Shown piece by piece: positions 27,571 through 34,770 of a stretch of DNA of 64,000 nt. Position numbers and translations under genes: made by a program. The DNA is taken from the NCBI RefSeq assembly GCF_027594865.1, contig NZ_CP089391.1, forward strand, positions 6,044,501-6,108,500. The letters run 5' to 3'. Below the pieces are notes generated by a model. The model saw only the letters and a program-made list of their open reading frames with translations, ran no database searches and was not told the origin of the DNA. This DNA is from Bradyrhizobium xenonodulans (GTDB lineage Bacteria > Pseudomonadota > Alphaproteobacteria > Rhizobiales > Xanthobacteraceae). Positions within the stretch are counted from its first letter, which is position 1, and the number at the start of each line of letters is the position of its first letter.

Positions 27571-27954
27571 ATGCCGATCCAGCATTTCGCGCCCCCGCCG
27601 CACGTCAAGGCGCCGCCGCTGTCCTTTGCGACGCGTGTCGGCGACCTGCTGTTCGTCTCCGGCATTCCCGGCTTCGACGCCAATGGCGCGCTGCCTGACG
27701 GCTTCGAGGCGCAGTTCGCCAATGTCGTCGTCAACATCAAGCGTGTGCTCGACGAGGCGGGCGCGAGCGTTCGCGACCTCGCCAAGGTCAACGTGCTGCT
27801 GACCCGCGCCTCCGACGTCGCCGCCATGAACGCACTCTATGCCGGCGCCTTCGGCCCGCCGCCCTACCCGGCGCGCACCACCTGCGTGGTGCAGGCGCTG
27901 CCGGATCCGAAAATGCTGATCGAGATCGAGGCAGTGGCCTCGCTTTCGAAGTGA
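27571..27954 (+). CDS. RidA / YjgF / Rid family protein
   Basis: The 127-residue protein matches the Rid family, whose best known members hydrolyse reactive enamines and imines released by PLP enzymes. It shows GDLLFVSGIPGFDANG, QFANVVVNIKRVLDEAGAS and VNVLLTRASDVAAMNALYAG. The end is PPYPARTTCVVQALPDPKMLIEIE, with the conserved Arg (PARTT) that holds the substrate carboxylate. The ATG at 27571 follows GAGG. Some Rid subgroups lack deaminase activity, so the activity is only probable. Confidence 0.9.
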   Translation: MPIQHFAPPPHVKAPPLSFATRVGDLLFVSGIPGFDANGALPDGFEAQFANVVVNIKRVLDEAGASVRDLAKVNVLLTRASDVAAMNALYAGAFGPPPYPARTTCVVQALPDPKMLIEIEAVASLSK

Positions 27955-28107
27955 GCCATGCCTTCGCGTGTGGCTTGCCGGGCACGCGGCCGAACCAAGT
28001 GCGCGACTCCGTCTGACATATCCGTGAACGGCCGCTCCCCGGCTTGCAAAGGACCTGCTTTTACCGCACGAATTTTCCGGTCACCCTTCCCCCACAGGAG
28101 ATATTTC

Positions 28108-28368
28108 ATGCGTCGCGTTCTCGCCCTCTGTGCCGTTGCCGGCATCGCTTCGTCGGTCTTCGCCGTGCCCGCATCCGCGGCGGTCGGCTATTACGTGATC
28201 CGCTGGGACAACACCGGCATCTGCCAGGTCTGGAACGAGGACCTGAAGTACAAGCCGTTCCAGATCGGCGTCTCGACCTACAAGGTCGTCAGCAAGCCGC
28301 TCCCGACCTTCCAGGCCGCTTCGGATCTCCAGATCAAGATGCGCGCGGAGCGCCGCTGCACGCTCTGA
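28108..28368 (+). CDS. Small secreted protein, first of two tandem paralogs
   Basis: The 86-residue protein has a signal peptide (about 1-24, PASA before AVGYYV) and a mature part of about 60 residues. This part begins YYVIRWDNTGICQVWNED and ends RRCTL. Two Cys residues in the mature part could form a disulfide. A ribosome site (AGGAG) precedes the ATG. A paralog with the same IRW-x2-TG-x-CQ-W core follows at 28613. No known function; periplasmic or secreted location is likely. Confidence 0.8.
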   Translation: MRRVLALCAVAGIASSVFAVPASAAVGYYVIRWDNTGICQVWNEDLKYKPFQIGVSTYKVVSKPLPTFQAASDLQIKMRAERRCTL

Positions 28369-28395
28369 GCGTCACGCGCAAGGACTGGATTTCGA

Positions 28396-28424
28396 GGGCG
28401 GGTCGCACCAGCGATCCGCCCTTT
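28396..28424 (+). terminator. Rho-independent terminator
   Basis: An 11-bp stem with one G-T pair (28396-28406 with 28411-28421), an ACCA loop and a following TTTT tract separate the two paralogs. Confidence 0.82.
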
Positions 28425-28612
28425 TCCTTTTGGCAGAGTGCTGCCGGTTTTCCGGCCGAAATCACGCAATTTCCCACGCCCCGCGCTTTGAACCTCATCG
28501 GCATACGGAACTACTCACATCTTGTCCGGGGCGCATCCCCAAAAGCGCCCCGCACCACCCCTCCCCTCATTGTCGGGAGGCGCATCACATCATTCATTTT
28601 GAGGAGCTGATC

Positions 28613-28864
28613 ATGCGTCGTATGTCCATGCTGTGCGCTGCCGCCGGACTTGCCGTCACTGCGTTCGTCGCTGCGAGCCCTGCGGAGGCCAGCTATCACC
28701 TGATCCGTTGGCAGGACACCGGCTTCTGCCAGATCTGGGACGAGAGCATCCCGACCACGCCGTGGCCGGCCGGCTATGCCCGCGTCAGCGCGACCGTGCC
28801 GACCTTCGTCGACGCACTCGTGCTGAAGGACGCGTCGCTGAAGAACGGCCACTGCACCTGGTAG
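28613..28864 (+). CDS. Small secreted protein, second of two tandem paralogs
   Basis: The 83-residue protein has a signal peptide (about 1-24, SPAEA before SYHLIRW). The core YHLIRWQDTGFCQIWDES aligns with the upstream gene, and the second Cys is again near the end (NGHCTW). GAGGAG precedes the ATG. The two genes have separate terminators, so they are likely to be expressed separately. No family name is recognised. Confidence 0.8.
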   Translation: MRRMSMLCAAAGLAVTAFVAASPAEASYHLIRWQDTGFCQIWDESIPTTPWPAGYARVSATVPTFVDALVLKDASLKNGHCTW

Positions 28865-28884
28865 GAATTCGATCGGCGGACGAA

Positions 28885-28931
28885 GAGCCGGGCAAGGCCG
28901 CGAGACCTCGCGTCCTTGCCCGCTCGTTTTT
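28885..28931 (+). terminator. Rho-independent terminator
   Basis: Arms 28885-28897 and 28914-28925 pair with one bulged C and are followed by GTTTTTG. Confidence 0.75.
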
Positions 28932-28946
28932 GTCCGAGCTGAAAAC

Positions 28947-29432
28947 TCACGCGTCCTTATGGGCGCCGGGATGGATCAGGATGTCGCGCGCGGCGGCGAG
29001 GTCGATGAAGGCTTCGGCGCTGCCGCCCCGGTCCGGATGCATGCCCTTGGCGGCGCGGCGATAGGCCTGGTTGATGTCGTCGCAGGTGAGCTGCACCGCG
29101 AGCGGCAGGCCTAGCATCCTGCGGGCGCGATCCTCGCTGGACAGTTTCTTCGGCATGGCGTTGCGGCGACCGAAGCGCGGCGCGGTGAGATCATGCACGA
29201 CATCGAGGATCACGCCGATGCGGCGCCGGGCCGCCAGCGTGACGCTGTGATCGTCATTGTCCACGGCCTGGCGCAACACGGGCAGCGCCTGCCCGGCCGC
29301 CTGCCGCAGCGTCGCCTCCGTGCTCATCCGCGCGATCTCGGCGACGAGCCGGCCCGCCTCGGCCCAATCTGCCGGCTCCGACGACCGCAGGCGCTCAAGC
29401 GCCAGTTTCCAGGATTCAAGCCGTTCCATCAT
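28947..29432 (-). CDS. DnaJ-type J-domain protein
   Basis: The product is about 161 residues. The N-terminal part (about 1-90) is helical and of unknown type. The C-terminal part (about 100-155) is a J domain: RRMLGLPLAVQLTCDDINQA, YRRAAKGMHPDRGGSAEAF and a final helix. The HPD tripeptide needed to stimulate DnaK ATPase is present. A J domain at the C-terminus is typical of specialised co-chaperones. The client is unknown. The start could be any of the Met codons at 29450, 29432 or 29429. Confidence 0.85.
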   Translation of the reverse strand: MMERLESWKLALERLRSSEPADWAEAGRLVAEIARMSTEATLRQAAGQALPVLRQAVDNDDHSVTLAARRRIGVILDVVHDLTAPRFGRRNAMPKKLSSEDRARRMLGLPLAVQLTCDDINQAYRRAAKGMHPDRGGSAEAFIDLAAARDILIHPGAHKDA

Positions 29433-29543
29433 GCGCGCAACGTTTAGCAATCAGGATCAGTATGCCAAGGCTGCCGTTTCCGACCCCTTAATTTCGAGTT
29501 AGCTTTTCGAGAAACTTCACAAAGAAATCGGGAGGAAATTGTC

Positions 29544-30311
29544 ATGGCATTGCTCGCAAACCACATCGCCGTCGTCACGGGCGCCGGTTCCGGCATCGGC
29601 CGGGCGATCGCGGCCGGCTACGCCCGCGAAGGCGCGCAAGTGGTCATGCTCGACGTCAATGCCGAGACGGTCGCGGAGGCCGCCCGGGAGATTCGAACAG
29701 CGGGCGGCAAGGCCGAGAGCTTTGCGCTCGACGTGACCCGGCGCGAGGATTGCTTTGCGCTGGCAAAGCAGGTCGCCGACAAGGTCGGGCAGGTCTCGAT
29801 CCTCGTCAACAATGCCGGCATCACCCGCCGCAACGCCTTCACCGCCGAGCCCGAGACGGTGGCGAAGGACTGGAACGACATCATCTCGCTCAACCTCAAC
29901 GGCGTCTTCAACATGACGCAAGCGTTCCTCAGCCCCCTGCGCGCGAGCAAGGGCCGCATCGTCAATATCGGCTCGATCCAGTCCTTTGTGCATCTGCGCA
30001 CGCCGAGCTCGGCGGCTTATACGACCTCGAAACACGGCGTGCTCGGCTTCACCAAGGCGCTCGCGGTCGAGCTCGGCAAGGAAGGCGTGCGCGTCAACGC
30101 GATCGGGCCGGGCTTCATCGAGACCAACATCAACGCCAATGTGCGCGCGACCAATCCCGCGCTGGTGCAGGCCTTCGTCGATCACACCCCGCTGGCGCGC
30201 ACCGGCAAGCCCGAGGACATCGTCGGCCCCGCGATCTTCCTGGCGTCGGACCTCTCGGCCTACGTCACGGGAACGATCGTGATGGTGGATGGCGGATACC
30301 GGACGGTGTGA
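29544..30311 (+). CDS. Short-chain dehydrogenase/reductase
   Basis: The 255-residue classical SDR has the cofactor motif TGAGSGIGRA at 12-21 and NNAG near 89-92. The catalytic Ser lies in NIGSIQSF and the Y-T-T-S-K motif near 155-159 supplies Tyr and Lys. An acidic residue after the second strand (VVMLDV) favours NAD over NADP. GGGAGG lies upstream of the ATG. The closest named families are gluconate-5-dehydrogenase-like and FabG-like; the substrate is not known. Confidence 0.92.
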   Translation: MALLANHIAVVTGAGSGIGRAIAAGYAREGAQVVMLDVNAETVAEAAREIRTAGGKAESFALDVTRREDCFALAKQVADKVGQVSILVNNAGITRRNAFTAEPETVAKDWNDIISLNLNGVFNMTQAFLSPLRASKGRIVNIGSIQSFVHLRTPSSAAYTTSKHGVLGFTKALAVELGKEGVRVNAIGPGFIETNINANVRATNPALVQAFVDHTPLARTGKPEDIVGPAIFLASDLSAYVTGTIVMVDGGYRTV

Positions 30312-30422
30312 GACGCAGCGCGGCACTCGCGCGCACGAGATCGTCCCGCATCGCTATGCATCCCGTGCCAATCGCGGCGCCTTCGCGGCATTCCTGAGGT
30401 CATCTGGTGCGATGGTCCGCGA

Positions 30423-30438
30423 TTAACCTTTCGTTAAC
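30423..30438 (+). promoter_or_regulatory. CtrA binding site
   Basis: TTAA-N7-TTAAC matches the CtrA consensus exactly. It lies 93 bases before the start of the Fis-type regulator. Confidence 0.65.
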
Positions 30439-30530
30439 CAAACCCGGCCACCGTAGATCTACGGCTTGGGGGTCGTTTGTTCTCGATCGCTTCCAACGAT
30501 GGAAGCGGGCGTTGATCGGGAGGTGTGTTG

Positions 30531-30779
30531 ATGACCACTGTTCATGTCGCTGCGTCCGAGCCGGGCGCGCAATTCCTTTCCCCGGACCAGATCGTTCCGC
30601 TGCTGATCGGCGCGACTGTCGACGAGGTCGAGCGCGAGCTCGTGCTCCAGACGTTGGCCCGCTGCGATGGTAACCGCACGCGCGCATCGCGCGTGCTCGG
30701 CCTGTCGGTGCGCACGCTGCGCAACAAGATCAGGATCTATGCTGCGTCCGGCATCGAGGTGCCCGCGTATCACGACTAA
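30531..30779 (+). CDS. Small Fis-type helix-turn-helix regulator
   Basis: The 82-residue protein ends in a Fis/NtrC-type DNA-binding domain: VERELVLQTLARCDGNRTRA then SRVLGLSVRTLRNKIRIY. This is the output domain of sigma-54 activators such as FlbD, here without receiver or AAA domain. An upstream CtrA box suggests cell-cycle or motility control. The ATG at 30531 follows GGGAGG. It may act as a nucleoid-like or accessory regulator; targets are unknown. Confidence 0.85.
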   Translation: MTTVHVAASEPGAQFLSPDQIVPLLIGATVDEVERELVLQTLARCDGNRTRASRVLGLSVRTLRNKIRIYAASGIEVPAYHD

Positions 30780-30789
30780 AGCGCGACGA

Positions 30790-30809
30790 GATGACGATGA
30801 ATCGTCATC
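30790..30809 (+). terminator. Hairpin after the Fis-type gene
   Basis: A perfect 9-bp stem GATGACGAT / ATCGTCATC with a two-base spacer lies 11 bases after the stop. There is no clear T tract, so it may instead be a small dispersed repeat. Confidence 0.4.
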
Positions 30810-30828
30810 GCTCTTCAGTTGTCGTTTG

Positions 30829-30896
30829 AGCATGATCTTTTCGGAAAACGCTTCGCACTTTGCGTTAGCGCGGCCCTTCGGGTCCGGATCATGCTC
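30829..30896. repeat. Palindromic repeat, family D variant
   Basis: The arms GAGCATGATC and GGATCATGCTC close a longer structure that includes GGAAAACGCTTCGCACTTTG. It covers the last codons of the small membrane protein gene at 30889-31137. Confidence 0.7.
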
Positions 30897-31137
30897 TGGC
30901 GCGTGACCATGCGAGATGGATCAGTCCGCCGGCGAGAGCCGCAAGCGCGGCGATCGCGACGCCGGCCGCGATCAGCTCGATGGCACGGAGCATGAAGGCT
31001 GTCATGACAGCCCATGACGATTGCGGCTCCTCGGCAAAAGCGACCGGCACGACATCGGGCACGAGCAGCTCGGCGAGACCGAGCGCGACGGCAAGAACGG
31101 CAGCCGACAGGCAGAACATCGTCCACGCTGCGCGCAT
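30889..31137 (-). CDS. Small two-helix membrane protein near a FixK/FNR box
   Basis: The 82-residue protein from the ATG at 31137 has two predicted membrane helices. They lie at about 7-25 (CLSAAVLAVALGLAELLV) and about 50-72 (AIELIAAGVAIAALAALAGG). GAGGAG lies seven bases upstream of the ATG. The start lies 63 bases from a perfect FixK/FNR-type box, which suggests induction at low oxygen. No family is recognised. A GTG at 31164 is an alternative start. Confidence 0.7.
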   Translation of the reverse strand: MRAAWTMFCLSAAVLAVALGLAELLVPDVVPVAFAEEPQSSWAVMTAFMLRAIELIAAGVAIAALAALAGGLIHLAWSRARA

Positions 31138-31199
31138 CGGTCGCTCCTCGCAGGGTTTGGCCACGCGTCATTCAATGACACGGCGTCCGGCGACGTCGA

Positions 31200-31213
31200 T
31201 TGATGTTGATCAA
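31200..31213. promoter_or_regulatory. FixK/FNR-type box
   Basis: TTGAT-N4-ATCAA is a perfect match to the symmetric site of the CRP/FNR family (FixK2, FnrN). It lies between divergent genes and may serve either or both. Confidence 0.7.
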
Positions 31214-31294
31214 GCCCGCCGCGATCCGTCGGCGGAATTGCTGCCGTCGTCAAACGCGGCTAAGTAGCTTGCTTGCGCGAGAGGGAGCAGTGGC

Positions 31295-31783
31295 GTGGCA
31301 GACGAACAGAAACGGCAGGGACCTCAGGGACCACGCGGGCGACAGGGCGAGCCGGGGCGGCCGGGACCGCAGGGTCATCCGGGCAAGCGCGGGCCGGACG
31401 GGGCGCGCGGCAAGCCGGGCCCGCAGGGCAAGCCGGGGCCTGCCGGAAAGGCTGGTCCACAGGGCAAGGCCGGCCTGCCTGGCAAGCTCGGTGAAGCCGG
31501 TGCGCGCGGACCTGCGGGGCCGCAAGGGCCGGCCGGCCCGCAAGGCCCGCGCGGCGAGGCCGGTCCGCCCGGCCAGCTGCCGTCGATCGAGAAGGTGCTG
31601 CCGTGGCTCGAGCAACTCTTCGACGCCTGGGACGAACGCCGCCGCCAGCGCGAGCAGGAAGCGGCCGAGCGTGCGGCGCTGGAGACCGCGGTGCAGGAGG
31701 CTGATGCGGCGGCCGTCGATGACGAGACCGACGACGGCGACGATCAGAGGAAAAAGAAGAAAAAGAAGAAGCACGGCCATTAG
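31295..31783 (+). CDS. Collagen-like triple-helix repeat protein, cytoplasmic type
   Basis: The 162-residue protein has 29 uninterrupted Gly-X-Y triplets at residues about 9-95, many with Pro and Lys ([20 protein letters not shown]). A predicted coiled coil follows (about 98-140, [20 protein letters not shown]). Next come an acidic stretch and a run of seven Lys before HGH. The start is a GTG at 31295 with GAGGGAG upstream. No signal peptide is present. It probably forms a trimer. Such proteins are rare outside spores, phage fibres and surface appendages. The function is unknown. Confidence 0.85.
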   Translation: MADEQKRQGPQGPRGRQGEPGRPGPQGHPGKRGPDGARGKPGPQGKPGPAGKAGPQGKAGLPGKLGEAGARGPAGPQGPAGPQGPRGEAGPPGQLPSIEKVLPWLEQLFDAWDERRRQREQEAAERAALETAVQEADAAAVDDETDDGDDQRKKKKKKKHGH

Positions 31784-31871
31784 GATTAGCCGCCGAGTTT
31801 GAATGGTTGCGTGCCCCCGGCTCTGCGGAGCGGCACGTCGCTCCGCACCGCGTCCGGGACACGAGTCCGGA

Positions 31872-32093
31872 TCAAGACGCCTCGGAGGAATCGTCGTTGC
31901 GCGGCAGCATGCCCATGCGCTCGAACTGCCAGCGCATGGCACGGTACCAGAGATAGCCGACCAGCGTGCCCGGCAGCGTCAGGATGACGAGGCTGACGCT
32001 GCTGTAGGAGCCGCTCCACCACATCATCCATGCAGTCCACAGCGCCGTGAAGGTGACGGCACCTGCTTTGAGAGGAATAAGGGGGCGGCTCAT
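31872..32093 (-). CDS. Small two-helix membrane protein
   Basis: The 73-residue protein from the ATG at 32093 begins MSRPLIPLKAGAVTFTALWT. Membrane segments lie at about 8-26 and about 33-51 (SLVILTLPGTLVGYLWY). The tail QFERMGMLPRNDDSSEAS is cytoplasmic by the positive-inside rule. GGAG precedes the ATG. No family is recognised. Confidence 0.7.
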   Translation of the reverse strand: MSRPLIPLKAGAVTFTALWTAWMMWWSGSYSSVSLVILTLPGTLVGYLWYRAMRWQFERMGMLPRNDDSSEAS

Positions 32094-32185
32094 GATCGTC
32101 TCCGGGCTGTCAAAACCCCGGCAGGCATCATCGCAAGTCGAGGCCGCTCTCACCGTGAGCCAGATCACGGAACCTCCGTGACCAG

Positions 32186-32452
32186 CTAACCGAACCGCAG
32201 CCGCGAACGCTCCTTGGCCTTCTCCGCCTCGACCTCACGGTCGCGCGCCGGCGCATGGGTGTGCAGCGAGGTCAGCAGCCTTCGCGCCGCCTCCGAGACT
32301 TCAGCCACCGCGCGCTCGAACGCCTCCTCATTGGCTTGCGACGGCTTGTTGAAACCCGACAATTTGCGCACAAACTGCAAGGCTGAGGCGAGAATCTCGT
32401 CCTCCGTCGCGGGCGGCTCGAAGTTGAACAGCGTCTTGATGTTGCGGCACAT
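32186..32452 (-). CDS. DUF2277 family protein
   Basis: The 88-residue protein begins MCRNIKTLFNFEPPATEDEI, which is the signature opening of DUF2277. It continues LASALQFVRKLSGFNKPSQA and then AFERAVAEVSEAARRLLTSL. The family is widespread in bacteria with no known activity. The protein is predicted cytoplasmic and mainly helical. Confidence 0.92.
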   Translation of the reverse strand: MCRNIKTLFNFEPPATEDEILASALQFVRKLSGFNKPSQANEEAFERAVAEVSEAARRLLTSLHTHAPARDREVEAEKAKERSRLRFG

Positions 32453-32576
32453 GCAGTCTCTCCCGATGCTTGCCTCAAGGACGATCGACCGAGCCGAAAT
32501 CCTACATCCTTCCGGACAGTTCTGCTAAGGTTCCCATAACGCGGCCGTCGACCATGAGCCGCATGGGGAGAGAGAC

Positions 32577-33638
32577 ATGAGAGCTTCTTGCGCGGTGCTG
32601 TCGGCCGTTCTGCTGTCCATCGCAACATCGGCGACAGCCGCCGACTATCCGGCTCCCAAACAAGGCGACTGGATCGCCAAGGATTTCAAGTTCCACACCG
32701 GCGAGACCATGCCGGAGCTGAAGCTGCACTACACCACCATCGGCGAGCCCAGCGGCCAGCCCGTGCTGGTGTTGCACGGCACCGGCGGCTCGGGCGCGAG
32801 CATGCTGTCGCCGGCCTTCGCCGGCGAGTTGTTCGGCGCGGGGCAGCCGCTCGACGCCTCCAAATACTACATCGTCATTCCCGATAGTATCGGCCACGGT
32901 AAATCGTCAAAGCCGTCCGACGGCATGAAGACGAGCTTCCCGAAATACGATTACGACGACATGGTCGAGGCGCAGTATCGCCTGGTGACCGAAGGCCTCG
33001 GCATCAAGCATCTGCGGCTCGTCATCGGCAATTCGATGGGCGGCATGCACACCTGGCTGTGGGGCGAGAAATATCCGAAGGCGATGGACGCGCTGATCCC
33101 GATGGCCTCGCAGCCGACCGAGATGGCGTCGCGCAACTGGATGATGCGGCGGATCATGCTCGACACCATCCGCAACGACCCCGACTACAATGGCGGCAAC
33201 TACACCAGCCAGCCGCGCATGATGAAATATGCCATCACCGCCTACGGCATCGCCAGCATCGGCGGCACGCTGGCCTATCAGCAACAGGCGCCGACCGCGG
33301 CGAAGGCCGACAAGATCGTCGACGAGCGGCTGGCGATGCCGATCACGGCGGATGCCAACGACTTCGTCTACCAATGGGCTTCCTCGCAAGACTACAACGC
33401 CGGCGAGAAGCTCGAGCAGATCGAGGCGACGCTGCTGCTGATCAATTCCGCCGACGACGAGCGCAATCCGCCGGAGACGGGCCTCACCGACGCCGCGATG
33501 AAGCGAATCAAGAACGGCCGCCTGTATCTCATCCCTGCAAGCACCGAGACACGCGGGCACGGCACCACCGGCAACGCGAAATTCTACGTCGAGCAGGTCA
33601 GGCAATTGCTGCAAACGGCGCCGCAGCGGACGATGTAG
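32577..33638 (+). CDS. Secreted alpha/beta hydrolase, homoserine acetyltransferase-like
   Basis: The 353-residue protein has a signal peptide (about 1-21, ATA before ADYPAP) and an alpha/beta hydrolase fold of the MetX-like group. The nucleophile elbow is LVIGNSMGGMHTW near residues 145-157. The oxyanion loop HGTGGSG lies near 67-73. Later come the acid (SADDERNPPE) and the His (ETRGHGTTG). The export signal rules out cytoplasmic methionine synthesis. A periplasmic esterase or acyltransferase is more likely; the substrate is unknown. Confidence 0.87.
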   Translation: MRASCAVLSAVLLSIATSATAADYPAPKQGDWIAKDFKFHTGETMPELKLHYTTIGEPSGQPVLVLHGTGGSGASMLSPAFAGELFGAGQPLDASKYYIVIPDSIGHGKSSKPSDGMKTSFPKYDYDDMVEAQYRLVTEGLGIKHLRLVIGNSMGGMHTWLWGEKYPKAMDALIPMASQPTEMASRNWMMRRIMLDTIRNDPDYNGGNYTSQPRMMKYAITAYGIASIGGTLAYQQQAPTAAKADKIVDERLAMPITADANDFVYQWASSQDYNAGEKLEQIEATLLLINSADDERNPPETGLTDAAMKRIKNGRLYLIPASTETRGHGTTGNAKFYVEQVRQLLQTAPQRTM

Positions 33639-33655
33639 GCGAGCAGCAAGACAGC

Positions 33656-33997
33656 ATGTCGAAAGCCCGTTTTCGCAAGGCTGCACTGGCGCTTCCCGGC
33701 GTCATCGAGGGCGCGCATCACGGCCATGCCGACTTCCGCGTCGGCAAGCGCGTGTTCGCGACGCTGGGTTATCCCGATGACACATGGGGCATGGTAAAGC
33801 TCACTCCGGACCAGCAGACCATGCTCGTCGACGCGGAGCCGGAGATGTTTCGCCCCGTGCCCGGCGCCTGGGGTAAGAGCGGCAGCACGAATGTGAAGCT
33901 GGCGAAGACCGATCCGGTGACGCTGCGGAGTGCGCTTGAGATAGCCTGGCGCAACGTCGCACCGAAAACTCTGCTCACGTCGATCGAGACGCGATAG
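33656..33997 (+). CDS. MmcQ/YjbR family protein
   Basis: The 113-residue protein shows family motifs: RKAALALPGVIEGAHHGHAD near the start, FRVGKRVFATLGY, and MVKLTPDQQTMLVDAEPE. Its end is VKLAKTDPVTLRSALEIAWR. The fold is a double-wing DNA-binding-like domain, although DNA binding is shown for few members. It follows the hydrolase gene by 17 bases and may share its message. Confidence 0.88.
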   Translation: MSKARFRKAALALPGVIEGAHHGHADFRVGKRVFATLGYPDDTWGMVKLTPDQQTMLVDAEPEMFRPVPGAWGKSGSTNVKLAKTDPVTLRSALEIAWRNVAPKTLLTSIETR

Positions 33998-34123
33998 CGA
34001 AGATGATACCGCATCGCATCATGCGCTGCGCTTCTGGCGCCGCATATTATTTGAGCATGCAATGCGCCGACAGCTCGGGCTTAATCGTGACAACCGGAAT
34101 CACGACGGGACGAGGAGGATCGC

Positions 34124-34477
34124 ATGCACAGGCTCGCACTGTGCGTCTGGCTGGCCGCAATGACGGCGTCGACGAGCGCCGCGTTCGCGTTCGACAACGG
34201 CCAATATGACCACGTTCCGCCCGACATCCGCGCCTGGTTCAAGAGCGTGATCGCGCCGAACGGCGTCCCGTGCTGCGACATTTCCGACGGCCATCGCACC
34301 GACTACGACGTACGTAACGGCGCCTATTGGGTGCCGATCGAAGGACAATGGATGGAGGTGCCCGAACGCGCCATCATCCGAGATCGCGGCAATCCGGTCG
34401 GCCAGGCCGTAGTGTGGTATGTCCACCACCGCGGCGCGATCATCATCAGCTGCTTCGTACCGGCGGATGCCGTGTAG
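34124..34477 (+). CDS. Small secreted hypothetical protein
   Basis: The 117-residue protein has a signal peptide (about 1-22, AFA before FDNGQYDH). The mature part includes VPPDIRAWFKSVIAPNGVPC, CDISDGHRTDYDV and a final CFVPADAV. Three Cys residues (an adjacent pair and one near the end) suggest a disulfide. The ATG follows GAGGAGGATC. Similar proteins are frequent in Bradyrhizobium; no function is known. It is convergent with the next gene, with only five bases between. Confidence 0.75.
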   Translation: MHRLALCVWLAAMTASTSAAFAFDNGQYDHVPPDIRAWFKSVIAPNGVPCCDISDGHRTDYDVRNGAYWVPIEGQWMEVPERAIIRDRGNPVGQAVVWYVHHRGAIIISCFVPADAV

Positions 34478-34482
34478 GCAAG

Positions 34483-34725
34483 TCAGGCCTTGAGATCTCG
34501 CTGGGGCGAGGCCTCGACATACTCGATGTCATCGCCGAAATCATCGAGCGCCGCACGAACCGATTTGGCGTCAGCCTCGGCGACGGTGAAGATCGCGGCG
34601 AGGTTTTGCCGCTTCTGTCCCGGAAACAGGCTCTCGGCGGCATAGCCGGCATCGCCGAGCATCTTGATGATCTCGCGCCGCCGGCGCTGATCGACGCGAT
34701 CGTGGAATTTGAACTGCACGGACAT
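34483..34725 (-). CDS. Small protein downstream of a subtilase, propeptide/inhibitor-like
   Basis: The 80-residue protein begins MSVQFKFHDRVDQRRRREII and contains a helix-strand pattern (KMLGDAGYAAESLFPGQ, LAAIFTVAEADAKSVRAALD) ending in DIEYVEASP. That order of strands and helices, and the final I-E-Y-V-E, are like inhibitor I9 / subtilase propeptide modules. It starts 45 bases after the subtilase stop. A role as inhibitor or folding helper of that protease is proposed but not shown. No signal peptide is seen. Confidence 0.65.
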   Translation of the reverse strand: MSVQFKFHDRVDQRRRREIIKMLGDAGYAAESLFPGQKRQNLAAIFTVAEADAKSVRAALDDFGDDIEYVEASPQRDLKA

Positions 34726-34770
34726 GCTGAGAAGCTAGCTGTTCGCGGCGCCCGATCAAGATCGTGGAGT

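Noticed and set aside
27417..27698. Short frame beginning with hydrophobic residues before the RidA gene
   Set aside because: It overlaps the start of a clear RidA gene in another frame, lacks a ribosome site and ends inside that gene.
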